From NCBI GenBank assembly GCA_001941065.1, contig MSHJ01000016.1, positions 1 to 64,000 of the forward strand: a stretch of DNA of 64,000 bases, in the 5' to 3' direction. The first letter of the stretch is position 1; every line of letters starts with the position of its first letter. The notes under the pieces are model-generated. The model was not told the DNA's origin. It saw nothing but the letters and a program-made list of their open reading frames with translations, and searched no databases. The stretch comes from Alistipes sp. Zagget8. Its GTDB lineage: Bacteria > Bacteroidota > Bacteroidia > Bacteroidales > Rikenellaceae. Shown here piece after piece: positions 1 to 7,312 of this stretch. The translations under genes and the position numbers were made by a program.

Positions 1-1743
1 GTAAAATTGTATATAAGTCCCAAAAAAGATTATCAAGCCAATATCGACAAAGTCGAGAATTTTGCAAATCAAATACCGCTATATGTATTTGACAATGATG
101 CCGTACTCAATAATATTTTAGCCGATTTTCTTATTTCCCACTCAACTCGTAAAAACCTCAATGAGAAATATGAATTGTTGATGAAACGTATTGAGCGAGA
201 GGATGCTCCTCTTGAATTTATTGCTCAATATTATCAGAATGGTAGGCATATACAACATCTGTTTAGCCGTTTCATATCTTGGGATATTGCTTCAAGCTGG
301 ACTGCAATCATAGGACATGAGAAGCAGGATGAAAAAGAGATTCTTATTGAAGGATGGTTGAGATTCTGTGATCCGGCGAAACTATTGACAGAACAACGAG
401 AATGGCTAAATGAAAATTACATATTCCTGACAGAACATTCGGGGAAAATTGGACTGGAACAACTCAAGCAGCTGTCCAAACGGCAACTCTATCACACGCT
501 CAATACGAATTCTCATGAATTACTGGATTTTGTAATCGACAACAGTCTTTATTCAATAAACAGAGAAAATCTCTGCTTGATAACTAACTATCTGAATAAG
601 GCAGATAATGTCAATGTGGAAAATCTCAATTTAACCCGTATCAGAAAAACAGGCAAGGAGGCGTTCTATTCGTATATTGAAGCGAATCTTACGACTTGCC
701 TGCAACTATTCTCTCGCGAAGTCCATGATGAAGATGAAGAGGCACTTTTGCTGATATTAAATGAAGAAACAGTTGCAGAAGACGGTAAAAAAGAGTATCT
801 GAACAGGCAACAAAATAGAATCCAAGACATCGATAAAGTCACGGACGAGGCAAAAGAAACAGCGATTAAATCATTCCTTACGGCTCCGACATGGGAGAAT
901 GTTGCCGCGTATTTTACTTTTACGGGCCAGGGAGTTTCGGACAGCTTGAAACTCTATATTGAACATTACGATACCGAATTAGGACGTACTATCTGTCCCG
1001 ATACAATATCCGTAAAAGAACAATTGTTTGACGCATATATAGCTTCATGTGCATTGGAAATAGATTCATTCAAAAAGATATTACATTCGTTTGACAATAC
1101 GATTGTCGATAGTGAATCTATCCCAGATCTCAATTCACAGCGCTTAGGAATACTGATTAATGCCGGTAAAGTTCAATATACAGAGGAAAATACATCCGCC
1201 ATTTCATCGTCATTCAACGCCGAGGATATGGCCAAATACCTGGAGCATCACAAAACTGAATATCTACAGGATATAGAAAATATCGAATACACCACAGAAC
1301 TTGCATTGTACCTCTTGAGGTCAACTGTTTTTTCACTTTACGATAAAGCACAGATTATCCCGATATTGGATATTGAGATCATAGAGGCAAGTTCTGCTTT
1401 AGCAACCAAAATATGTACGATTCTCACAAAAACAAGGATTGATTTAGACGAAAATACCCTTACAACCGTGATCGGAATGTCTGACAATGTTTCGGATCGC
1501 GTAATTGTCGCTACCCATACGATCAAAAACAACCCTGACAATAGCGAACTTGTCGAGACATTATTAAACCGATTACCAAGCCCTTATAATGAAATCACGA
1601 AGCATGACAGAAAACGCCCGGCTTTTGAGAAAACCGACTATAATATAGAGTTACTTGCTATACTTTGTAGCATCGGATATATTTCATCTTATAGTGAAAC
1701 TGAAAATGGTCTAAAAGTCAATAAGAAGGTATCGAGTTTCTAA
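1..1743 (+). CDS. C-terminal part of a large AT-rich protein, possibly YobI-like P-loop NTPase
   Basis: The reading frame is open at base 1, so the gene starts outside the window and only its last 580 or so residues are seen; the TTG at position 7 is unlikely to be the start. The visible part is soluble-looking, helical and rich in charged residues, without a recognisable catalytic motif. The closing segment (KRPAFEKTDYNIELLAIL...GYISSY) and the repetitive helical build remind me of the C-terminal region of YobI-family P-loop NTPases, but this is from memory and the ATPase domain itself is not in view. Base composition is much more AT-rich than the gene row to its right, as expected of cargo acquired separately. 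It converges on the methyltransferase gene at a hairpin terminator. Confidence 0.6.
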   Translation, partial: VKLYISPKKDYQANIDKVENFANQIPLYVFDNDAVLNNILADFLISHSTRKNLNEKYELLMKRIEREDAPLEFIAQYYQNGRHIQHLFSRFISWDIASSWTAIIGHEKQDEKEILIEGWLRFCDPAKLLTEQREWLNENYIFLTEHSGKIGLEQLKQLSKRQLYHTLNTNSHELLDFVIDNSLYSINRENLCLITNYLNKADNVNVENLNLTRIRKTGKEAFYSYIEANLTTCLQLFSREVHDEDEEALLLILNEETVAEDGKKEYLNRQQNRIQDIDKVTDEAKETAIKSFLTAPTWENVAAYFTFTGQGVSDSLKLYIEHYDTELGRTICPDTISVKEQLFDAYIASCALEIDSFKKILHSFDNTIVDSESIPDLNSQRLGILINAGKVQYTEENTSAISSSFNAEDMAKYLEHHKTEYLQDIENIEYTTELALYLLRSTVFSLYDKAQIIPILDIEIIEASSALATKICTILTKTRIDLDENTLTTVIGMSDNVSDRVIVATHTIKNNPDNSELVETLLNRLPSPYNEITKHDRKRPAFEKTDYNIELLAILCSIGYISSYSETENGLKVNKKVSSF

Positions 1744-1786
1744 TTTAATGGTTTATAATCCAACAAGCAATTAGTCAAAATATCAG

Positions 1787-1815
1787 GAGGAACTGTCATC
1801 AGTAGACAGTCCCTC
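1787..1815. terminator. Bidirectional hairpin terminator
   Basis: An 11-bp stem with one G-T pair (arms 1787-1797 and 1805-1815, 7-base loop) lies between two converging genes and is followed by ATTTT on the plus strand. It can end transcription of the upstream large gene and, in reverse, of the methyltransferase row. Confidence 0.6.
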
Positions 1816-1818
1816 ATT

Positions 1819-2520
1819 TTACATGCATTCCAGAACAACGATCTCCGCGCGGCAGTTCGTGCGTGCGAACGGCTCCTGCATGGGGGCCCGATAGTGAACG
1901 ATAAAGTGTCGCATCGTCTCCTGTACGGATTTGGGCCGTTGTTTGTCGATAAAGCCGTACGGCAGAAGCAGCACGGCCCGATCGCCCGAGCGTTGCGTAC
2001 GGGAGAGCCATTGCAGGAAGGAGATACAATCCCCGATTTCGAACGGCGGGTTGGCGATGACGTTCTCACAGCGGAAGTCGACCTCATGGAACTGCATCCG
2101 CAGTGCGGCAGCTTCGGGATAGAGCCGAGCGTAAAGATCGACCAGCTCCGCATCGACATCGAAGCCGAGGATTGACGACGGATGCACGCCTTCGAGGATC
2201 AAGGCGCGCGTAAGCTGTCCTGTACCGCAGCAGGCGTCCACAATACGGCTGTCATTGTCGAAATAACGCACGGCCAACGCCACCATCTGGCGCGCCGTAC
2301 GGTCGGGTGTCAGGTATTGCGAAACATAGACGCCCTTGCGACGCTGTCGTTCGCACATTGCGTCATACGGCCAGTTATCGCCGCCGTAGAGGAACGGCAG
2401 TTCATTGTGTTGTTGCCAGTAGTCGAGAATCTCCGGTAGCGTATCCGGCCAGTAAAAGTTGCGCCCCAGATAGTAATTCTGGAGCGCATAGCGTTTTGTA
2501 ATTCTTTTAAAGATTTTCAT
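1819..2520 (-). CDS. Class I SAM-dependent DNA methyltransferase (NPPF type)
   Basis: A 233-residue protein with the two hallmarks of amino-DNA methyltransferases: motif I (VDACCGTGQLT, SAM binding) and motif IV (IANPPF), which marks N6-adenine or N4-cytosine methylation of DNA. The N-terminal 50 residues (RYALQNYYLGRNFYWP) precede the catalytic fold. There is no room for a target-recognition domain of normal size and no restriction nuclease nearby, so I infer an orphan enzyme of the type mobile elements carry for protection or regulation. A longer frame runs upstream to 2595, but that would overlap the preceding gene; the ATG at 2520 sits 18 bases after that gene's stop and is preferred. Last gene of the leftward row. 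Confidence 0.75.
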   Translation of the reverse strand: MKIFKRITKRYALQNYYLGRNFYWPDTLPEILDYWQQHNELPFLYGGDNWPYDAMCERQRRKGVYVSQYLTPDRTARQMVALAVRYFDNDSRIVDACCGTGQLTRALILEGVHPSSILGFDVDAELVDLYARLYPEAAALRMQFHEVDFRCENVIANPPFEIGDCISFLQWLSRTQRSGDRAVLLLPYGFIDKQRPKSVQETMRHFIVHYRAPMQEPFARTNCRAEIVVLECM

Positions 2521-2537
2521 AGGATCAGGTTTTAGGG

Positions 2538-2864
2538 TTACTCTTTTTTCCGTCGCTGCGCCGCAATCCAGTCGGGATTCAGCGTCATACGCCAATCGGG
2601 AGCGCCGCGGCGGTAAGCGAGGAGCTGGGCGGCGTAATCGTGGGCTTCACGGGCATTCTGCGCCCGGTAGTGGAACATCCATTTTTGCCCGCACCGGGGA
2701 CATTCCCAGACGACCATCGTGCCGGCAGAGGTCTCGGCAAGACCCAGCATATAGGGCACTACGTTGTAGTGCGGCGGTTCGAAACCACATTCATAACAGG
2801 TGTAGATACCGCGGTTATAGCGTCCCTGCGGCGGAACGCGCAGGGACAAAGGAATATCGATCAT
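2538..2864 (-). CDS. Small protein with two CxxC knuckles
   Basis: A 108-residue protein with CYEC near residue 23 and CPRC near residue 55, which together could bind one zinc ion as a ribbon. The C-terminal part is arginine-rich and helical (NAREAHDYAAQLLAYRR). I do not recognise the family. It lies 18 bases before the methyltransferase and 13 bases after the acidic protein upstream, so it is cotranscribed. A nucleic-acid-binding or adaptor role would fit a zinc ribbon, but nothing in the sequence proves it. Confidence 0.6.
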   Translation of the reverse strand: MIDIPLSLRVPPQGRYNRGIYTCYECGFEPPHYNVVPYMLGLAETSAGTMVVWECPRCGQKWMFHYRAQNAREAHDYAAQLLAYRRGAPDWRMTLNPDWIAAQRRKKE

Positions 2865-2877
2865 ATAAGTATATGGT

Positions 2878-3174
2878 TTAGGTGTTCATATCTTCGGGCG
2901 AAGCCGCGACTCCGTCGTCTTGGCAATAGTCGAATTTCATCAGCGTTGCGACACGGGCGTACTCCTCGTCGTAATACGTGTTGTATTCTTTCTGAAACTC
3001 CTCCTTGTAATGGGTTCCGCTGTCGGGATCGTCGGGGTCATCGGCTTCGACGAACGTCTCGAAAGGTGCATCGTGTGCGGTAAGCAGCCGTCCGACGGCC
3101 AGATCGCAGGCAATTTCCATAATCGATGAGTTGATCGCATCCTTATGGTTACGGTAATATTCGTGTAAATTCAT
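2878..3174 (-). CDS. Small acidic protein of unknown function
   Basis: 98 residues, starting MNLHEYYRNHKD at an ATG preceded by an A-rich leader, as is common in Bacteroidales. The middle holds an acidic stretch (VEADDPDDPDSG) and the protein ends with further acidic residues; net charge is clearly negative. The frame is open further upstream, but that part has no protein-like composition. I do not recognise the family. Strong acidity is a feature of DNA-mimic anti-defence proteins, yet also of many unrelated small proteins, so no function is assigned. Confidence 0.55.
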   Translation of the reverse strand: MNLHEYYRNHKDAINSSIMEIACDLAVGRLLTAHDAPFETFVEADDPDDPDSGTHYKEEFQKEYNTYYDEEYARVATLMKFDYCQDDGVAASPEDMNT

Positions 3175-3305
3175 GTTTTTGTATTTTTGTTTTTGGTTCG
3201 AAGAGCTGTATTCCTGCCGAGATTCCGCAGGGATATTTCGGAGGTGCTTGCAGATATTTACGTTCGCAGACCGTCCGGTAAAGTTATTCCGGGCCACGGC
3301 CTGTT

Positions 3306-3779
3306 TCATACGTCATATTCTTTCCAGAGTCGGATTTGTTCTTCCTCGGATTGCCCGTTCCACCACGCCTCGCAGGCGTCGACAAAAGCCTGATACCCAT
3401 CTTCGGGAGCGTAGTCCGACTGCCGCAGGCCGGTGACGCGCTCCCGTGTCGGAGAATCGATCTGCCGCCACCATCTCCGCCACTGCGGCCCCGTGATGTT
3501 CTCGGCGATCAGATGTCCTTTGCGGGGAGTGCCGGCGAAAATCTCGACCGTAGGCTGATCGCCGTTGTCGTCGACCGACAGCTCTTCCATCGAATCGTAG
3601 AGTGTTTCCGACTCGTCGATGGCGATACCGTCCTCCTGCATCTCAGCGGCATAGAGGTCGCCCTTGCCCAGTTGTCCTGCGCAGCGTATCGCGGCCTCTT
3701 CGCTATCGGCTTCGACGGTGAAAAAGGTCCGTTCCCAGACCGTGCATTTCTTGTCCTGATAAAATTTGTAACATGCCAT
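3306..3779 (-). CDS. Acidic protein of unknown function, 157 residues
   Basis: Starts MACYKFYQDKKCTVWERTFF. The N-terminal 60 residues look like a compact alpha/beta module (charged strands, then EEAAIRCAGQLGKG helix), the middle is acidic (DESETLYDSMEELSVDDNGD) and the C-terminal part is tryptophan-rich (QWRRWWRQID, EAWWNGQSEEE). Family not recognised. It stands 131 bases before the next gene of the row, the widest gap in it; that gap has a T-rich run on the plus strand but no clear promoter. Confidence 0.55.
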   Translation of the reverse strand: MACYKFYQDKKCTVWERTFFTVEADSEEAAIRCAGQLGKGDLYAAEMQEDGIAIDESETLYDSMEELSVDDNGDQPTVEIFAGTPRKGHLIAENITGPQWRRWWRQIDSPTRERVTGLRQSDYAPEDGYQAFVDACEAWWNGQSEEEQIRLWKEYDV

Positions 3780-3796
3780 AGTTTTGGTATTTAAGG

Positions 3797-4012
3797 TTAA
3801 TATTTCATGACACACAACCCTTTAGGTGTCATCGAGAGCGAATAACCCGCCTCGTGCAGTTCTTTGAGGACTGTGGCATTGCTCTCATGAATAAGGAGCG
3901 GATAGACGTGGGAGTAGTTATCGGCAATCGGTGTGTTGAACGACACCGTGATCCGGTTGTTCCGGGTGATGATTTCCAGCGCTCGCCGAAAATCGGATTC
4001 CTGCATATTCAT
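3797..4012 (-). CDS. Small protein of unknown function, 71 residues
   Basis: Reads MNMQESDFRRALEIITRNN from an ATG at 4012 whose last bases overlap the preceding stop as ATGA (4009-4012). An ATG three codons earlier is possible. The sequence suggests a helix followed by beta strands and ends LSMTPKGLCVMKY. No family recognised. The ATGA coupling shows it is translated together with the LPD28-like gene. Confidence 0.55.
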   Translation of the reverse strand: MNMQESDFRRALEIITRNNRITVSFNTPIADNYSHVYPLLIHESNATVLKELHEAGYSLSMTPKGLCVMKY

Positions 4013-4344
4013 TGGTTGCATAGCAATAAGGGGTTATTATTTTCAGACCATTCGTCGACTGTCGTCGCGTCGTAGATGCCGTACCGGCGTATTTCGGCGT
4101 ATGCCTGTCCTTCCCGGAGCAGGGACTGCCGGGAAACGAACGTTCCGGTGAAGTTTGCCAAAGCCAGCGGTACGAGCCACTGAAAATCGCTGCCCCGGCC
4201 GCCCATTACCTCGCACGAGTGAAAATCGGCGGGAAGGCTTTCGGAATCGAGGCGATACATGGTGAAAAGAGCCGGGATGCCGTTGATCTCGGCCTCGCGG
4301 AAATCCCGGATGTCCGCGAAAGGGATGGATGATGCGTATGCCAT
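4009..4344 (-). CDS. LPD28-like small protein
   Basis: 111 residues. The central segment (EINGIPALFTMYRLDSESLP...FHSCEVMGG...NFTGTFVSRQSLL) resembles, from memory, the LPD28 large-polyvalent-protein-associated domain found in proteins of Bacteroidetes plasmids and conjugative elements. Such domains occur alone or inside very large polyvalent proteins thought to enter recipient cells with mobile DNA. Its molecular role is not established. It overlaps the next gene by four bases. Confidence 0.5.
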   Translation of the reverse strand: MAYASSIPFADIRDFREAEINGIPALFTMYRLDSESLPADFHSCEVMGGRGSDFQWLVPLALANFTGTFVSRQSLLREGQAYAEIRRYGIYDATTVDEWSENNNPLLLCNQ

Positions 4345-4357
4345 GGTATGGAAATTA

Positions 4358-4387
4358 TGCCGCCCGCTCGTTTCCGAGCAGGCGGCA
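4358..4387 (-). promoter_or_regulatory. Strong GC-rich hairpin inside the small-gene row
   Basis: Arms 4358-4370 and 4375-4387 form a 13-bp stem with one mismatch around a TTTC loop. It sits between the stop at 4393 and the start at 4344, and no T-run follows it in the direction of transcription. It may act as a partial terminator, attenuator or mRNA stabiliser that sets different levels for the two halves of the row. Confidence 0.45.
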
Positions 4388-4392
4388 GGTTA

Positions 4393-4692
4393 TTAAAGCG
4401 TTATTTTATACCATTTCCCGGACAGGCAGATATTGCCTTCCAGGTAGAGCGTGTATAAGTCCGTAGAGACAATCCGCAGGAACAGCGTTTCATCGTTGTG
4501 CAATTTCCCGATCTGACGTTGGAAAGCCTCGGCGGGAAAGGGCTTGCGCGAGATGAAGCGTCCGCGAACCTCTGCCTCCGAGGGGAGGTATTCGTACAAG
4601 CGGTAGTTGAGCGCCAGCCAGCGAAGGATTTTGCGGCGGGTTTTCGCATCGTCCGTCCGCAGGGTGAAGCGGTTGAAACAAAGATTGTTCAT
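4393..4692 (-). CDS. Small basic protein of unknown function, 99 residues
   Basis: Starts MNNLCFNRFTLRTDDAKTRRKILRW. The N-terminal half is basic with a KTRRKILRWLALNYRLYEYLP helix, followed by a short region with SRKPFP and a hydrophobic strand-rich end (TLYLEGNICLSGKWYKITL). Not recognised. It lies 12 bases after the preceding gene, and a strong hairpin follows it. Confidence 0.55.
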   Translation of the reverse strand: MNNLCFNRFTLRTDDAKTRRKILRWLALNYRLYEYLPSEAEVRGRFISRKPFPAEAFQRQIGKLHNDETLFLRIVSTDLYTLYLEGNICLSGKWYKITL

Positions 4693-4704
4693 CGTAAATC
4701 GGAG

Positions 4705-4929
4705 TTAAGTCAGCAACAAGGCCCGACAGAAATAGTCCGTATAATCGAAATCCAGTCCCAGCCCCGAGCAGGCCGTTTCAAGGTCGCCGTAGCACAGAGC
4801 CCCGGCATCCCGCAATTCCCGCAGGTTACGAAGCTCCGCGGCCAGATATTCCTCGGCACGTCGTTCGCCGCAATGGCATGCGGTGCAGATATTTTCGATA
4901 ATAATGTTTCGCACCATAGTCGTCTTCAT
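4705..4929 (-). CDS. Small cysteine-containing protein, 74 residues
   Basis: Reads MKTTMVRNIIIENICTACHCGERRAEEYLAAELRNL. CTACHC near residues 15-20 and three further cysteines could bind metal or simply be structural. Composition is helical and acidic. Start is coupled to the preceding stop by an ATGA overlap at 4926-4929. Family not recognised. Confidence 0.5.
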   Translation of the reverse strand: MKTTMVRNIIIENICTACHCGERRAEEYLAAELRNLRELRDAGALCYGDLETACSGLGLDFDYTDYFCRALLLT

Positions 4930-5162
4930 TTCAGGTTATACAATCGGGCGAAATAGTTGTCGACGCCCGGAATGCGTTTCTTGTAGTAAGGTTGGTTGTC
5001 CCTGCACCATGCGGCGAGTTCCAGCTTCGAGGTAAAGGGCTTGCGCCAGCTTCTTCCGCTCATAATCCGTTCGACCTCCGGGGACAGAGAGTCGATGAAA
5101 TCCTGCCCCCTCCAGCCTTTCCGGATATGTTTTTGCAAGTCGATCGCTTTTGTCGTACTCAT
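4926..5162 (-). CDS. Small basic protein of unknown function, 78 residues
   Basis: Reads MSTTKAIDLQKHIRKGWRGQDFIDSL; basic, helical, with SWRKPFTSK in the middle. The RKPF stretch is shared with the SRKPF of the neighbouring 99-residue protein, which hints that the two are distant paralogues or bind the same partner. Family not recognised. It overlaps the next start by four bases. Confidence 0.55.
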   Translation of the reverse strand: MSTTKAIDLQKHIRKGWRGQDFIDSLSPEVERIMSGRSWRKPFTSKLELAAWCRDNQPYYKKRIPGVDNYFARLYNLK

Positions 5163-5174
5163 GGTAATAGTCGA

Positions 5175-5828
5175 TCAGGGTTTGAGTATGAATTTGTTGT
5201 CGGAGAGTACAAAGAAATCATCGAGCGTGCGGCACCGATCGTCCAGCGAAATCCGTTCGTTGTAAAGCGTCTGCCAGATTTCGAAAGAATAGGTCAGGCC
5301 GTGCCGCGTGATATGGCCGCGGCTTCTATTGTAGTCCCAAACCACATCGGGTATCGTCTCCAGCCGGTTGCGGTACCCGGTTATTATCCGCTCGTTTTCC
5401 GCATCGATCTTCTCAAGGGTGCGGAAACCCTGCGTGAGGTACTCCACCCAGTCGTCGATCTTCTTCTTGGTGAAGACCCCGATACGACTCGGGGCGAATT
5501 GTTTGTCGAAAGCCTTGCCGTAGGAGTAGTTGTCCGCATATCGGAAGAACGACCAATCGCACTGCAGGTCGTAATAGGTTTTCGGGGAGGTATGTTTGCG
5601 GACGAGAAACAGGATACCGTTTCTTCGGAAACCGGTGCAGGCTTCCTTGAAATAGTTTTTCAGGCTGTCCGTGGCGTGTGTAACACGGTAGAACAAGGCT
5701 GCATCCGGAACGCATGCCTGCACCGCCTCCAACACGGCAGAAGCGCTTCGAATAACCTGTTCCATGTCATCATTGGCATTGGCGAGCAGCAGGTCGTCGA
5801 AGGTCGACTGATCGATCCACGTTTTCAT
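5175..5828 (-). CDS. Unknown protein of 217 residues, largest of the small-gene row
   Basis: Reads MKTWIDQSTFDDLLLANANDD from the ATG at 5828, which overlaps the stop of the 66-residue gene as ATGA (5825-5828). The frame is open further upstream, but there it overlaps that gene. The protein is soluble, mixed alpha/beta and rich in aromatic residues (CDWSFFRYADNYSYGKAF, YNRSRGHITRHGLTYSFEIWQTLYNE). I see no catalytic motif and do not recognise a family. As the first long gene of the row it may carry its main activity. Confidence 0.6.
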   Translation of the reverse strand: MKTWIDQSTFDDLLLANANDDMEQVIRSASAVLEAVQACVPDAALFYRVTHATDSLKNYFKEACTGFRRNGILFLVRKHTSPKTYYDLQCDWSFFRYADNYSYGKAFDKQFAPSRIGVFTKKKIDDWVEYLTQGFRTLEKIDAENERIITGYRNRLETIPDVVWDYNRSRGHITRHGLTYSFEIWQTLYNERISLDDRCRTLDDFFVLSDNKFILKP

Positions 5829-6025
5829 CGCTGAGCGACCTGCCTGCGGCAGGATTCCGTTTTCCGCAGGTAGTCGTTCAACGCAGGGATAAGGATCGTA
5901 CACTCGGCATCGGGCTTTCCGAGGAAGCATTTCACCTTTACCGATGCCTCCACGCCGTCCCGGGCGTAGGTCTTGAAGCGGTAGTCGTAACCCGCTACCG
6001 CAATCTCGAATTTCTGATTCTTCAT
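5825..6025 (-). CDS. Small basic protein, first gene of the leftward row
   Basis: 66 residues starting MKNQKFEIAVAGYDYRFKTYARDG. Basic, with strands at the N-terminus and a helix at the end. Not recognised. It begins the row that runs without a large break to the methyltransferase; the row's promoter should lie in the hairpin-rich region just upstream, although I see no clear TAnnTTTG box there. Confidence 0.55.
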   Translation of the reverse strand: MKNQKFEIAVAGYDYRFKTYARDGVEASVKVKCFLGKPDAECTILIPALNDYLRKTESCRRQVAQR

Positions 6026-6082
6026 ATTCGAAATGGATTTTGGTTTGACATACGGCCGGCAGATACCCGCTATGAAAAGTGA

Positions 6083-6203
6083 GAAGCCGGCTTCGGGGCG
6101 GGATGTTCAGCGACGGCACGGACAAGGCAAATTTTTGCGGTGCGATACGACCCGAAGGGTGGAGATCGTGCCGCAAAAATTTGACGCCGGAACGTGTCCG
6201 GCG
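6083..6203. repeat. Cluster of three inverted repeats in non-coding DNA
   Basis: The stretch between 6026 and 6375 has no convincing gene. It contains a perfect 12-base palindrome (6083-6094), a long hairpin with 19-bp arms including two G-T pairs (6128-6146 and 6165-6183) whose loop holds a second 4-bp hairpin (6150-6160), and directly after it a 7-bp stem with a 5-base loop (6185-6191 and 6197-6203). Such clusters occur at transfer origins, replication origins and recombination or regulatory sites. Position between the HTH genes and the small-gene row favours a regulatory or DNA-processing role. Confidence 0.6.
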
Positions 6204-6375
6204 CTATCTTGCCCCGCAGACGGCGATCACAGGCGATATTATCTGAATATATCACGTCGGGATGTCTGAAACAAAAGGCTGCCCGATGCGAAACGGACGG
6301 CCTTACAAAGAGAGGGTGGACGGAAGGTGGATGAAATATACAAGAAATGCCCCGTGCAGTATATCGGCGGCGGGT

Positions 6376-6720
6376 TCAGCGGATAGCGAAATGCACGGCC
6401 GCAGAGAGGATACGCTGGATTTTACGGCGTTGAAGATGTTCCGTAAGGGTGAGCAGATCGTAGGCGCTGTACATCATCTGGCCGTTGACGGACCGGGCTT
6501 TGATAATGCGTTTGCGCCTGTATTGCTCCAGGCGGTTGCGGTCAAGGCCCAGCACCTCGCAAACTTTGCGTGCCGAGAGGAACATCGGACGGTCGCTCTG
6601 GCTGCACAGGTGCTCGAACAGCAGCAGGGATTGCGTAAGCATGAAATGCCTGCGAAGGAGTTTCTCGAAAAGTCCGGACTCTACCAGATAATAGATTCTT
6701 TCTGTTACTTTGTCTGACAT
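6376..6720 (-). CDS. Helix-turn-helix protein, excisionase-like
   Basis: 114 residues starting MSDKVTERIYYLVESGLF. The first half is a helical segment; the second half contains a MerR/excisionase-type winged helix (LSARKVCEVLGLDRNRLEQYRRKRIIKA). The long open frame upstream to 6948 is only the antisense of nothing useful and overlaps the neighbouring gene, so the ATG at 6720, 11 bases after the preceding stop, is chosen. Paired HTH genes like this are typical beside the integrase or att end of Bacteroidales elements, where they act as recombination directionality factors or as regulators of excision and transfer. Confidence 0.7.
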   Translation of the reverse strand: MSDKVTERIYYLVESGLFEKLLRRHFMLTQSLLLFEHLCSQSDRPMFLSARKVCEVLGLDRNRLEQYRRKRIIKARSVNGQMMYSAYDLLTLTEHLQRRKIQRILSAAVHFAIR

Positions 6721-6731
6721 AGCGGTATATG

Positions 6732-7031
6732 TTAAAAATTGCGGATAGCTTTTCTCAACGTTTTTTTCTGCTGGTAATCCGCTTCGATACGTTCCACGAA
6801 GCGGGTGATCTCCGAAGACGAGAACATCAGACGACGCCCGAAGCGGAAGCCGATGAGCTGACCCGAAGAGCGGTAACGGCGCAGTTGGCGGTCGCTCATC
6901 TTCAGCAGGTCGCAAACCTCGTCGACCTCCAGAATAGGCATCCCGCAAAGCATATTACGGTGGCGTTTCATATAGGAGACATCCTCACGGATTTCTCGCA
7001 CGATGTCCAGAATTTCTTCAATACGGTCCAT
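6732..7031 (-). CDS. Helix-turn-helix protein (HTH_17/excisionase family)
   Basis: 99 residues starting MDRIEEILDIVREIREDV, a short coiled-coil-like helix, followed by an HTH_17-type domain (ILEVDEVCDLLKMSDRQLRRYRSSGQLIGFRFGRRLMF) with the typical final beta-hairpin. Members of this family bind DNA as excisionases or small regulators. The ATG at 7031 is preferred over one at 7085 because the family normally begins with such a helix. On the minus strand a CATCTTTG box (7060-7067), one base off the Bacteroidetes consensus, lies about 30 bases upstream and could be its promoter. Confidence 0.75.
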   Translation of the reverse strand: MDRIEEILDIVREIREDVSYMKRHRNMLCGMPILEVDEVCDLLKMSDRQLRRYRSSGQLIGFRFGRRLMFSSSEITRFVERIEADYQQKKTLRKAIRNF

Positions 7032-7172
7032 AGCAGTTTTATCACGAATGATTCTGATGCAAAGATGCCATAAAGACACGGGCAATTCGCCTCCGTAAAT
7101 AATTACGGAAGTAAGATTTTCTATCTCAAATTGATTTTCAGAAAGGTCTTATCGGGCTTGATAAAGATGATT

Positions 7173-7203
7173 TTGGAAATATGAAAAATTAATCGTATCT
7201 TTG
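7173..7203 (+). promoter_or_regulatory. Outward-facing Bacteroidetes promoter at the element end
   Basis: TTG (7173-7175), 20 bases, then TATCTTTG (7196-7203) matches the TTTG/TAnnTTTG consensus exactly in sequence and spacing. No open reading frame follows before the attachment site; the transcript would contain a small hairpin (arms 7242-7247 and 7253-7258) and run through the tRNA-end copy into the terminator at 7338-7364. Confidence 0.6.
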
Positions 7204-7312
7204 CTATATGTAGCATAGGTATGCATTGAGGCGTTAAACATTCACTACAAAATAGTGACCTCAAAAGCGAATATACATTATAAAAAATTGATATACAACG
7301 GATAAGGATTAA

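Noticed and set aside
3175..3305. Extra gene in the widest gap of the small-gene row
   Set aside because: The upstream extension of the 98-residue frame lacks a plausible start region and protein-like composition; the T-rich run looks like an A-rich leader on the coding strand.
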